This document shows, piece by piece, positions 24,360-33,165 of a DNA stretch of 34,729 nt (the stretch's first letter is position 1; each line of letters starts with the position of its first letter). Under the pieces are notes generated by a model. The model had not been told where the DNA came from, ran no database searches, and saw only the letters and a program-made list of their open reading frames with translations. Source of the stretch: Desulfosarcina sp. (GTDB taxonomy: Bacteria; Desulfobacterota; Desulfobacteria; Desulfobacterales; JAFDCJ01); NCBI GenBank assembly GCA_029288035.1, contig JARFPZ010000112.1, positions 1-34,729 of the forward strand, written 5' to 3'. The translations under genes were made by a program, and so were the position numbers.

Positions 24360-26618
24360 TTACGAACTTTCGAGCAAATCTACAAACGGATTGTTAAAAG
24401 GCGACGTTTTATTACGCGTGTTTCCCTTGCGGCTTTTGGGATTTTTTGATTTTGGTCGCGACGTTTCCTTCGGTGCCGATTTGCCAGGCATTTTCTTCAT
24501 GGAGAGGGAAATCCGGTTGCGTTCCAGATCCACCGACAGAACTGAGACTTCCACTTTTTGCTGAACCTTGACGACATCGGCAGGATTTTTTACAAATTTG
24601 TCCGAAAGCTCACTGATGTGCACCAAACCGTCCTGATGAACGCCGATATCGACAAATGCCCCGAAAGCGGTCACATTGGTTACTATTCCCGGCAGGTTCA
24701 TGCCAGGTTCCAGATCGGATATTTTCTCAAGATCCTCGGCAAAGGTAAAATGTTCAAAGTCCTGGCGGGGATCTCGGCCGGGCCGTGCCAGTTCCTTAAG
24801 TATATCCTTTAAGGTCGGTATTCCGACCTCATCCGTGACATACCGTGCTATATCGATTTTTTCCCGCAACTGCGCATTTTTCATCAGCTCAGCGACCGTG
24901 CATCCCATGTCATCGGTCATGGCTGATACAATATGATAGCTCTCAGGATGAACTGCACTGGCATCCAGCGGGTTTTGGCCGTTTCTTATTCTTAAAAAAC
25001 CGGCAGCTTGTTCGAAGGCTTTGGGACCCAATCTGGGGACTTTTTTGAACTGGGTACGGGATGTAAAGGGACCATTTTGTTCTCTGTACGCCACGATATT
25101 ATTGGCCAGCTGAGGGCCTAACCCGGAAACGTAGGTTAGAAGCTCAACGCTTGCGCGGTTCACCGCCACACCGACGCCGTTTACACAACTGACAACAATA
25201 TCATCCAGAGATTGTTTCAAACCGGATGGGTCCACATCATGCTGGTATTGCCCGACGCCAATAGACTTCGGATCGATTTTTACCAATTCAGAGAGCGGAT
25301 CCATGAGTCGTCGCCCGATGGAAATAGCCCCTCTGACCGTGAGGTCGAGGTGGGGGAATTCTTTGCGAGCCGTTTCCGAGGCCGAATAAATCGATGCACC
25401 GCTCTCATCCACTAAAATGACATCCACGCTGCGATCAAAGTCAAGATTGTTGATAAAGGTTTCGGTTTCTCTGCCGGCAGTCCCATTTCCAACGGCTACG
25501 GCTTCGATACGAAAGCGGGTCACGTAATTTTTAATCTTTTGGGCGGCTTCCCGGCGCCGGTTCTCTGATGTATGCGGATAAATGGTATCATGATGCTCGA
25601 CCGTTCCCTGACGATCTAAGCAGACAATTTTACAGCCGGTGCGGTAACCGGGATCGATACCCATAACCCGTTTGGAACCCAATGGAGGGGCCAACAGCAA
25701 TTCGCGCAAGTTGGCCGAAAACACTTCGATTGCCTCCAAATCTGCCCGTTCTTTGGTGGCCAATCTGATCTCGGTTTCCATGGATCTGGACAACAGCCGT
25801 TTGTAGCTGTCGTGTATGGCAAGTTTCACTTGGGTTGAATCTTCGGCATCGGTTTTTACAAACAGCTCTTCAAGAATCTCGATGGCCTCAGCTTCCGGCG
25901 GACCTATGGAGAGGTTCAAGAGATCTTCTTTTTCGCCGCGCCGCATCGCCAAAATCCGGTGTGATGGCGCTGTGAGCGCTGGCTCTTGCCAGTCAAAATA
26001 ATCCCGATACTTTGCGCCGTCGACTTCTTTTCCGTGAGATACGCGGCTGTGAATGATTGCGCGTGAAAAATACAGCTGCCGCAGTTTTTTGCGGGCTTGT
26101 TGATCCTCGTTGACCCATTCGGCAATTATATCTCTGGCGCCCGCAAGCGCTTCCTCGATGGTCTCAACAGATTTCGTCGGATCGATAAAATCGGTGGCGG
26201 CTTTAAGGGGATCTGCGCCATTTTGCTCGAAGATTTTTTTGGCCAGGGGATCAAGTCCCCTTTCCCGGGCGATGGATGCTCTGGTTCGCCGCTTCGGTCG
26301 GTAGGGTAAATAAATATCTTCCAGAATTGCCATGGTTTCGGCTGCCATGACGCATTCTTTAAGCTCATCGTTTAGGTGTCCTTTTTCTTCCAGTGATTTT
26401 AATATGGACACTCTGCGCTGATCCAGGTCTTTCAGCTGCTGCAACCTGTCGCGGATGGCAGTTACATTCACTTCATCCAAACTGCCGGTCGCTTCTTTGC
26501 GATAGCGGGCGATGAATGGAATCGTTGCGCCATCTTCCAACAGAATCGCCGCTGCCTTAACTTGGGAATTATTTAATTCAAGCTCGCTGGAAATTTTCTC
26601 GATATGCGAGGTAGTCAT
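24360..26618 (-). CDS. tex: Tex-family RNA-binding transcription accessory protein
   Basis: Cytosolic nucleic-acid-binding protein of the Tex/Spt6 family; the precise role is unclear. 752 residues. N-terminal helical Tex domain (about 1-190, [18 protein letters not shown]), YqgF RNase H-like domain from about 316 ([16 protein letters not shown]), helix-hairpin-helix region (about 480-560, [17 protein letters not shown]), and one S1 RNA-binding domain at about 636-710 ([29 protein letters not shown]). The last 40 residues are a basic, Pro/Ser/Lys-rich tail. AGGT lies 6 bases before the ATG. It is the first gene of tex-dtd-carboxypeptidase. Confidence 0.95.
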   Translation of the reverse strand: MTTSHIEKISSELELNNSQVKAAAILLEDGATIPFIARYRKEATGSLDEVNVTAIRDRLQQLKDLDQRRVSILKSLEEKGHLNDELKECVMAAETMAILEDIYLPYRPKRRTRASIARERGLDPLAKKIFEQNGADPLKAATDFIDPTKSVETIEEALAGARDIIAEWVNEDQQARKKLRQLYFSRAIIHSRVSHGKEVDGAKYRDYFDWQEPALTAPSHRILAMRRGEKEDLLNLSIGPPEAEAIEILEELFVKTDAEDSTQVKLAIHDSYKRLLSRSMETEIRLATKERADLEAIEVFSANLRELLLAPPLGSKRVMGIDPGYRTGCKIVCLDRQGTVEHHDTIYPHTSENRRREAAQKIKNYVTRFRIEAVAVGNGTAGRETETFINNLDFDRSVDVILVDESGASIYSASETARKEFPHLDLTVRGAISIGRRLMDPLSELVKIDPKSIGVGQYQHDVDPSGLKQSLDDIVVSCVNGVGVAVNRASVELLTYVSGLGPQLANNIVAYREQNGPFTSRTQFKKVPRLGPKAFEQAAGFLRIRNGQNPLDASAVHPESYHIVSAMTDDMGCTVAELMKNAQLREKIDIARYVTDEVGIPTLKDILKELARPGRDPRQDFEHFTFAEDLEKISDLEPGMNLPGIVTNVTAFGAFVDIGVHQDGLVHISELSDKFVKNPADVVKVQQKVEVSVLSVDLERNRISLSMKKMPGKSAPKETSRPKSKNPKSRKGNTRNKTSPFNNPFVDLLESS

Positions 26619-26956
26619 TTTTATACCTATATGATGGAACTTTTTTTAATCATAGATTTGGGGTTGAAATTATGATTCACAGTGCTATTTTCTTCAGGAA
26701 ATTTGCCCTGTTCCTAATAGGCGGTACAACTGACAAAGTCAAGACAAAGATAGATATAACGGACGTTAACCTGCTGGAGGTATGCTATATTCTTGAAGAT
26801 TGCCAGTTTTTGGTATACAAGTTAGTTTGCATCGCTTACAATTGGAATGAAGCGTTTAAAGAAAATTGTAGAATTTCCGATACATTAAATCAAGTAACAA
26901 GTACTCGCGATCCTTAGTAAAGGGAGGCGGGTGCTATCTGTTCCAAAAGGACGCCC
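26619..26956. other. tex/cyclase intergenic region
   Basis: 338 bases between divergent tex and the cyclase gene. An 81-codon plus frame (26672-26917) has no good ribosome site and no motif, so it is not called. The cyclase ribosome site AAAGGA is at its right end. No clear promoter was found. Confidence 0.4.
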
Positions 26957-29569
26957 ATGCAAATCGTCAAATGGCTAGGGACGCGATTTTTAAAACACCG
27001 CAGTCTCTACTATAAACTCAATCTTATTTTTGGACTATTTTTCTTATTTCCAATCGTCGGTTTTATTTTTTTCAGCATCAAGTATGACATGCTGGACGAT
27101 GAATACCTTCCTTTCTTCTTTCTGGGCATTCTTATTTTCTCATTTATTGCCTTTAACATACTAAAGAATCTATTTGATAAAATTGCGAATATATCCGAGA
27201 CGATGTCATCAAACTATATCGCTGAAGTCGCGGATAGCCCGGCCCAACCCGGTACGGATGAGTTGCACGCCATCATCAATTCCTTTACCTCCATCGAAAG
27301 GCAATTCAGCAGCACGTTTAAACAACTTGAGAAAAAAGCCTCTGAAATCTCCATCTTAAAGGAGCTTTCAGAATTGTGTTATGTAACCTTCGATCCCGAG
27401 GAGATCCTGTATGTTACTTTGGAACGTGCATTGTTGCTAACCAACTCAGATCTTGGCTCTGTATTGACCCTCGAAAAAGGTGGCGCTAAATCTTTTGTGG
27501 TGAAAGCCACCGTCGGTCTGGGAAAATTTGTTAAATCCGGCGATCGGATCGATTTTGATACCAGTATTGCCAAATATGCGGTTATTAATAAATCTGCATT
27601 GGTGGTCGAGGATATTGAAACCGACAAACGGTTTGGGCGAGCCAACATGGCACATTACGGATCGAAGTCCTTTGTGTGCATGCCGATTAAAACCAGCAAA
27701 GAGATTATCGGTGTGCTGACCATATCATCTAGAAATAAAAACAGAGTTTACACCCACAGTGAGATTGAGGTATTGACGCCGCTGCTAAGCAATGCTGCCT
27801 TTACTTACGAGAATCTGCGCCTCATGAAGGAAAACGAGCAAGGCTCAGTTTATCATAAGTTTATTGAAAAGATTTTCAAGCTTTTCAACTCCAGTTTTAG
27901 GGACAGCGAGCTTATTCATGCGATTCTTTCTGAGATCCACTCTATGGCTGCATACGATCTTGCCGTCGTCATGACCAAACATGCAAATAAGCCGGGTCAC
28001 TTGAAGATCTCCGAGTTTCTCAGCAACGGTCCGTCAAATATCGCACTCGACAGGTCCTATTCCTATCAGGATTCGATGATCGAAAATGTATTCAATCAGG
28101 AAATTTCCCTTGTTGTTGAGGTTGAGGATAGTGATGATTTGACGAGTTCGCTGGATCAAGTCATTTTTAAGGAGCACGGATGTAAATCGTGTCTGCTGGC
28201 TCCTCTGAAAGTGGACGGCAATATCACTGGCATACTGGCTTTGGCGTCGAAAACGACCGGTTTATTCAATGAAGTCCAGGAAATTTTAAACTGGATCGCC
28301 AACGGGCTTTCACTGGTCCTTGAGCGTAACCGGCTATCGGCAGCCGTCGTGAGGCGCAATCAGGAGCTGAACACCATCCGCCAAATCGGAAGTGCCCTGG
28401 CGTCCTCGACCTTTGATATCAGCAAGGTATTAAAATACACCATGGACATGATCCGGGAAGTGATGAATGTGGAAGCCGGTTCTTTGTTATTTCTTGAGGA
28501 CAATGAGCTTGAAATTGCCGTAGCCTTTAACATTAAAATCAAGTCAATGAAAAAATTTCGTTTGAAACTGGGGCAGGGCATCGCCGGCTATGTGGCTGCT
28601 AGAGGAGAGGCCATTATGGTTAACGACACCGAGAAATCATCCCATTTTTTTCCGATGATCGATGGCGTATCGGGTTTTACCACACGTTCAGCGCTGTGTG
28701 TGCCCATGATATCGCAAGGCAGGGTCATCGGCGTGATCGAGGTGCTCAACAAGATAAATGGTGAATTCAGCATCGACGATAAAGATTTACTCCAGGCCAT
28801 TGCCACATCGGTCTGTATCGCACTGGAAAATGCTCGATTATACAAGGAAACCGTTTCAATGGCTGAACATGAACGGGATGTGCGCCAGATGTTTCAAAAA
28901 TTTGTTCCCAAAGAGGTTTTGGATAAGATCATCCATGGTTCCGTAAACGGAAAGCCCATCATTGAGGAAATCAGAACCATCACGTTGCTGAACATCGATA
29001 TCAGGGGGTTTTCACAAACAGCCATGCAAATTGGCTCCCAGAAAACCGTATCATTGCTCAACAATTTTTTCTCGGCCATGGGCGGTATCGTATTCAAACA
29101 CCATGGAATCGTCGACAAATACCTGGGTGACGGGTTCCTGGCACTTTTTGGGGCTCCGGTCTCCAGCACCAGGGATGCAGACAATGCCGTTGCAGCCGCC
29201 TTTGAGATGAAGCACTCACTGCCGGCCGTCAATAAATATCTGAAAGAAAAACTGGGTGCTTCTGTAACCATGGGGATCAGCATTCACACCGGTGAGGTGG
29301 TCGTGGGCAATATTGGCTTCGAGAAAAAAATGGATTATACTGTTATCGGAGATTCGGTTAACACGGTGTTCCGGCTGCAGAACCAGACAAAATCGATTCC
29401 CAATGGTATTCTAATCAGCGAGCACACACTCCGTGCAGTGCGAACCCGCTTGGGCGTGACGGAGTTTGAAATGAGCGGTAATACCAGCAAAGAAGTTGGT
29501 GATATGAAAGTCTATGAACTATTGGATCGTCGAATGGAGAAAGCAGCGGAACCTGCCCTGGTAAACTAA
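26957..29569 (+). CDS. Membrane GAF-domain class III adenylate/guanylate cyclase
   Basis: 870-residue signalling protein. Two membrane segments (about 21-41 and 50-70) are followed by a HAMP-like helix, a GAF domain (about 140-285), a second weaker GAF-like region (about 300-455), a clear GAF domain (about 470-630, LGQGIAGYVAARGEAIMVNDT) and a C-terminal class III cyclase domain. Catalytic residues are intact: metal ligands Asp681 (LNIDIRGF) and Asp725 (KYLGDG), purine-specifying Lys721 and Thr795, and transition-state Asn802 and Arg806. Lys/Thr is the class IIIb adenylate-cyclase pattern, often bicarbonate-responsive in characterised members. Nucleotide ligand and signal of the GAF domains are unknown. 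AAAGGA precedes the ATG by 5 bases. Confidence 0.92.
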   Translation: MQIVKWLGTRFLKHRSLYYKLNLIFGLFFLFPIVGFIFFSIKYDMLDDEYLPFFFLGILIFSFIAFNILKNLFDKIANISETMSSNYIAEVADSPAQPGTDELHAIINSFTSIERQFSSTFKQLEKKASEISILKELSELCYVTFDPEEILYVTLERALLLTNSDLGSVLTLEKGGAKSFVVKATVGLGKFVKSGDRIDFDTSIAKYAVINKSALVVEDIETDKRFGRANMAHYGSKSFVCMPIKTSKEIIGVLTISSRNKNRVYTHSEIEVLTPLLSNAAFTYENLRLMKENEQGSVYHKFIEKIFKLFNSSFRDSELIHAILSEIHSMAAYDLAVVMTKHANKPGHLKISEFLSNGPSNIALDRSYSYQDSMIENVFNQEISLVVEVEDSDDLTSSLDQVIFKEHGCKSCLLAPLKVDGNITGILALASKTTGLFNEVQEILNWIANGLSLVLERNRLSAAVVRRNQELNTIRQIGSALASSTFDISKVLKYTMDMIREVMNVEAGSLLFLEDNELEIAVAFNIKIKSMKKFRLKLGQGIAGYVAARGEAIMVNDTEKSSHFFPMIDGVSGFTTRSALCVPMISQGRVIGVIEVLNKINGEFSIDDKDLLQAIATSVCIALENARLYKETVSMAEHERDVRQMFQKFVPKEVLDKIIHGSVNGKPIIEEIRTITLLNIDIRGFSQTAMQIGSQKTVSLLNNFFSAMGGIVFKHHGIVDKYLGDGFLALFGAPVSSTRDADNAVAAAFEMKHSLPAVNKYLKEKLGASVTMGISIHTGEVVVGNIGFEKKMDYTVIGDSVNTVFRLQNQTKSIPNGILISEHTLRAVRTRLGVTEFEMSGNTSKEVGDMKVYELLDRRMEKAAEPALVN

Positions 29570-29639
29570 ATGGAGTGTAAACGTACAGGTCAATATTCTT
29601 TCCTCCTAATCCTCCCTGTAAAAATCCCGCGATAGATCC

Positions 29640-29668
29640 TTGACAAAGGGTGCCGATAAAATTAGGTT
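29640..29668 (+). promoter_or_regulatory. Candidate promoter of the YqgE/AlgH gene
   Basis: TTGACA (29640-29645, perfect), exact 17-bp spacer, TAGGTT (29663-29668, three of six). The start would fall near 29675, about 42 bases before the ATG. Confidence 0.4.
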
Positions 29669-29716
29669 TAGCAACCAATCGTGCTTGCGAGTAAAATCTG
29701 CTAATTGGAGAACACC

Positions 29717-30286
29717 ATGGTGACGAACCATTATGCGACATTAAAAGGACATTTTCTTTTGGCGATGCCGAGTCTGGTTGATCCGAATTTCCATCAGACC
29801 ATTTCCTGTATTTGTGAGCATAACGAAAACGGTGCCATGGGCATCATCATTAACCGCGTTCATCATATGTTGACCGCAAGGGATATATTCGAAGAGCTGA
29901 AGATCGAATATACACCTGCTGCCGAGTCCATGCCTGTCCATCTGGGGGGACCAGTTCATGTTGGTGAAATCTTCGTGCTGCACGGCCCTCCATTTAACTG
30001 GGAAGCCAGTCTAATGATTACACCTTCGCTGGCCATGAGTAATACCAGAGATATCTTGGAAGCCATTGCCACAGGCAGAGGGCCCCGGGCCTTTATCATC
30101 ACGCTGGGCTGCGCCGGCTGGGGACCCGGACAATTGGAGTCTGAAATAAAAGAAAACGCCTGGTTAAATTATCCGATATTCGAAGAAAATATATTTGATA
30201 TGCCGATTGAAGCACGATGGGAGGAAGCGGTAAAAAAACTGGGAATTGACCCGGCCCTGTTGTCAAATATGGCAGGCCATGCATAG
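29717..30286 (+). CDS. YqgE/AlgH family protein (UPF0301)
   Basis: 189 residues, function not established; AlgH affects alginate regulation in Pseudomonas. Family motifs: HFLLAMPSLVDPNFHQTISCICEHNENGAMGIIINR, LGGPVHVGEIFVLH and GCAGWGPGQLESEIKENAWL. A predicted cytosolic protein with no signal. The ATG at 29717 has GGAG 7 bases upstream; a TTG four codons earlier overlaps that ribosome site. It stands alone with its own probable promoter. The usual neighbour yqgF is not present. It converges with the small gene at 30303. Confidence 0.92.
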   Translation: MVTNHYATLKGHFLLAMPSLVDPNFHQTISCICEHNENGAMGIIINRVHHMLTARDIFEELKIEYTPAAESMPVHLGGPVHVGEIFVLHGPPFNWEASLMITPSLAMSNTRDILEAIATGRGPRAFIITLGCAGWGPGQLESEIKENAWLNYPIFEENIFDMPIEARWEEAVKKLGIDPALLSNMAGHA

Positions 30287-30302
30287 CACATTAATCCAAA
30301 AC

Positions 30303-30455
30303 CTATCCTTTAGCTCTAGCTTTGACTTTAGCTTTAGGTTTCTTTTTTTTGAGACAGACTTTATCTTTTCTGACAAAGGCACAAAGCTTTGGATTATAGT
30401 ATTCTTTGCAATTCAATGGATTGTATAGCGGGCATTCAGGATTTTTTTCGGACAT
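30303..30455 (-). CDS. 50-residue Cys/Lys-rich small protein
   Basis: A short frame, MSEKNPECPLYNPLNCKEYY at the start, with four Cys at 8, 16, 25 and 34 at near-even spacing (x7, x8, x8) and a tail of 15 residues that is almost all Lys/Ala/Arg (KKKKPKAKVKARAKG). The Cys spacing suggests a metal site and the basic tail suggests nucleic-acid binding; both are inference. The ribosome site is weak (AGAG about 5 bases upstream, GGAAGG further up). It has regular coding composition and no close competitor frame. It converges with the YqgE/AlgH gene and is divergent from the GTPase gene. I do not recognise a named family. Confidence 0.6.
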   Translation of the reverse strand: MSEKNPECPLYNPLNCKEYYNPKLCAFVRKDKVCLKKKKPKAKVKARAKG

Positions 30456-30720
30456 AAATCTCTATTTTCCTTCCCAATAGGTTTCTTTCTACGGTTCCGA
30501 TTTGTATATCATGAAACATTGGCTTTTACAAGGCATTGATCTAAATCCCCCAGGGTTAACGTATCTGGAAATAGATGGGTCGTGGATGAAAAAAATGTTT
30601 GCACGATATCAAACGATTCTGTCGTTTTGCGACCCCATATTTATGACAGACTGTGATAAGGCTTAAGATGATAGAAGGTTTGAGTTGCCATCCTACATAA
30701 TGTTTTAATTTCGGAGCGAC

Positions 30721-32997
30721 ATGAAAAAAAAGAACAAGGCCCGGTCTGATTCCCAGATGGACGCCTACAGTACCCTGAAAGATGAAATCCTGAACATTAA
30801 TCATGATGTTTCCTTGATGTTTTCAACGGCCAGATCGATTCCCGGCATGGCGGACTATCATTTTGGCGAATGGGAGAAAACCTGTCAACATCTCCCCCGG
30901 CAGCTTGCGGAGGACACCATCCGGGTGGCGATTGTGGGACCGATCAAATCCGGCAAAAGTACGTTTTTGAATTCGATTTTTAAAGGTGACTACGTCAAAA
31001 GAGGCGCCGGCGTTATAACCTCCATCGTCACCCGAGTGCGCCGGGGTAACCATCTTCGGGCAAAACTGTTCTTTAAATCCTGGGATGAAGTCAACGCCGA
31101 AATGGAACAGGCTCTGGTGTTGTTTCCTTCTTTGAGTTGGCGCTCCGAAAACGAAATGATCGATATCAGGCAAGAAAAAGAAAGGGCTGAATTGGAGCGG
31201 GCACTCAGCCAATTGAGTGCCGATCAATTAATCACCCGCTCTAGCCGCAACATCAACAATGTCATACTAAGCTCATATCTCAAAGGATACCAAACGGCAA
31301 ACAGCCTTGTGACCATGGAAAATGCTGTCAGACTCTATGAGGGCGATCGCTTTGCCGATCACAAAGCCTTCGTGGGTAATGAGACGCTGGCGGTATATCT
31401 GAAGGATGTTTTGCTTGAAATCAGTTCCGGCAATGTGGAAAGTAACATAGAAATTGCGGACTGCCAGGGTAGCGATTCATCCAATCCGCTGCATCTTGCC
31501 ATGATCCAGGATTATTTGCTGTTAACCCATCAGATAATTTATGTCGTGAGCAGCCGAACGGGGTTGCGAGAGGCCGATATCCGATTTCTGTCGATGATCA
31601 AGAACATGGGAATTCTGGATAACATCGTGTTTGTTATTAATTTTGATTTTAGTGAGCATGAGTCTATCGACGATCTCAAATCCCTGGTCAATCGAGTTCG
31701 TGAAGAGCTTTCTATGATAAAGCCCGATCCGGAAATTTATACCTTTTCCGCTCTTTATAACTTATTTAGTGTACACCAGACAAGGCTTTCCGATAAGGAG
31801 CGACTGAGGTTTGAACAATGGAACGTCGATAGAAAATTTACTGAATTGTCAAATCGTGAAACCGTCCTTTTTGAATCTTTTTTCTATGACCGTCTGGCCC
31901 GTAAACGCTATACTTTATTGCTGAAAAATCATATCGAGCGCCTGGCAGTGATTTTATCAGGCATCACCGATTGGATCGTCCTCAATCGGGATGTCCTTGC
32001 CCAAGATGCAGACAGCATGGCCGGCACCCTGAAAAAAATCAGTCGTCATCAGCAAAGACTCGAACAGATCAAAGCGACAATCACAAAAACCTTGAATGGC
32101 GCCGTTTCGGAAATAAAAAAAGAGCTTCAGCGTGATACGCACCGGTTTTTTGATGGACAATCCGGTAATATCGCCAATGACCTTGAACGCTTTATTCACT
32201 CATACACCTTTGCACCGGAAACGTATCAGGAAAGCCTAAAGCATACAGATTTTTCCCAAACCCTATACCTTGTATTCCAGGAATTCAAACAGTCCATAGA
32301 TACATATATCACAGAGACGATTAACCCAGCGGTGATTCGGTTTTTGCAGGCTAGAGAACAACGTATCAGTGAATACTTTGCAGCCTTGATCGTTCCGTTT
32401 GACGCCATGATCGAGGATGTTTTTGATGAACTTAGTGGAAGGCTGGGTCGTGGCGAACTATTCAACAAGGGGATCGATCCCTCGAGCAATAGACGACCGA
32501 AGATGGATGCCGTCATCAGTGTCGGCAGCCTCCGCCCTCCTCCGCTGGTTGCCGCCATGCAATATTCGACCAAAATAAAAACTGAGGCCATCATGAGATT
32601 AGGCTTATACCGAGTTATGGGTAATGTATCAAAATTGTTTAGAAAATCAGACGATCGCGAAAGCGAGCAGTCACTGCGCGCATTGAAAGACGCAATCCAG
32701 CGGATGAAACGAGAGACCGGCAAATCGGTGGTATTCCATCTCAAAGATTACCAGGAAAATCTGAAATTCAGATATCTTTTCAAATTGGCGGAGGCCACCG
32801 CCGACAGTTGTGCCGAGACCGCCCTGAATCGCTTTCAGGCCTATTTCTCAGATCTTTCAGCAACGATGGCGCGGATCGGCACCGGCCAAAACGATAAAGC
32901 CGGGGCAATGAAAATTCTTGATAATATGGATCAGGCTTCCCGGCAACTTAATGAAAAACTCGATCGCATTCGCAAACAAGTCGAGGAAGCATCCTAA
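30721..32997 (+). CDS. Dynamin-like large GTPase
   Basis: 758-residue protein. The GTPase domain begins near residue 67: P-loop GPIKSGKS at 73-80, a switch Thr in GVITSIVTRV, DxxG motif DCQG at 247-250, and a reduced G4, VINFDF (Asn307, Asp309), instead of N/TKxD. A long helical region with heptads (about 410-470) and a helical C-terminus (about 640-755) follow, as in bacterial dynamin-like proteins that remodel membranes. No clear membrane segment; a hydrophobic patch near 620 could insert into lipid. Bacterial dynamins often occur as pairs, but only one is here. No ribosome site is strong (GGAGCG just before the ATG). Whether it acts in membrane fission, repair or defence cannot be told. 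Confidence 0.85.
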   Translation: MKKKNKARSDSQMDAYSTLKDEILNINHDVSLMFSTARSIPGMADYHFGEWEKTCQHLPRQLAEDTIRVAIVGPIKSGKSTFLNSIFKGDYVKRGAGVITSIVTRVRRGNHLRAKLFFKSWDEVNAEMEQALVLFPSLSWRSENEMIDIRQEKERAELERALSQLSADQLITRSSRNINNVILSSYLKGYQTANSLVTMENAVRLYEGDRFADHKAFVGNETLAVYLKDVLLEISSGNVESNIEIADCQGSDSSNPLHLAMIQDYLLLTHQIIYVVSSRTGLREADIRFLSMIKNMGILDNIVFVINFDFSEHESIDDLKSLVNRVREELSMIKPDPEIYTFSALYNLFSVHQTRLSDKERLRFEQWNVDRKFTELSNRETVLFESFFYDRLARKRYTLLLKNHIERLAVILSGITDWIVLNRDVLAQDADSMAGTLKKISRHQQRLEQIKATITKTLNGAVSEIKKELQRDTHRFFDGQSGNIANDLERFIHSYTFAPETYQESLKHTDFSQTLYLVFQEFKQSIDTYITETINPAVIRFLQAREQRISEYFAALIVPFDAMIEDVFDELSGRLGRGELFNKGIDPSSNRRPKMDAVISVGSLRPPPLVAAMQYSTKIKTEAIMRLGLYRVMGNVSKLFRKSDDRESEQSLRALKDAIQRMKRETGKSVVFHLKDYQENLKFRYLFKLAEATADSCAETALNRFQAYFSDLSATMARIGTGQNDKAGAMKILDNMDQASRQLNEKLDRIRKQVEEAS

Positions 32998-33165
32998 GCC
33001 CCGACTCGGGTAAGTAAAATCACACGCGACATGGCACTCGAGCTTCATCCCATATTTTTTCGTTAAATCAAATTCTCGGGGGCAATTTATGAATAATAAC
33101 GGTGGGATCACTTTTTAGAATCTATAAAGCGAAAGAAATTACTATTCACACCATCTCAGACGCCC

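Noticed and set aside
26672-26917. 81-codon plus-strand frame between tex and the cyclase
   Set aside because: No convincing ribosome site or recognisable motif; composition like intergenic DNA.
32999-33010. CCCG-ACT-CGGG hairpin after the GTPase gene
   Set aside because: Only 4 bp with no T run, so not supported as a terminator.
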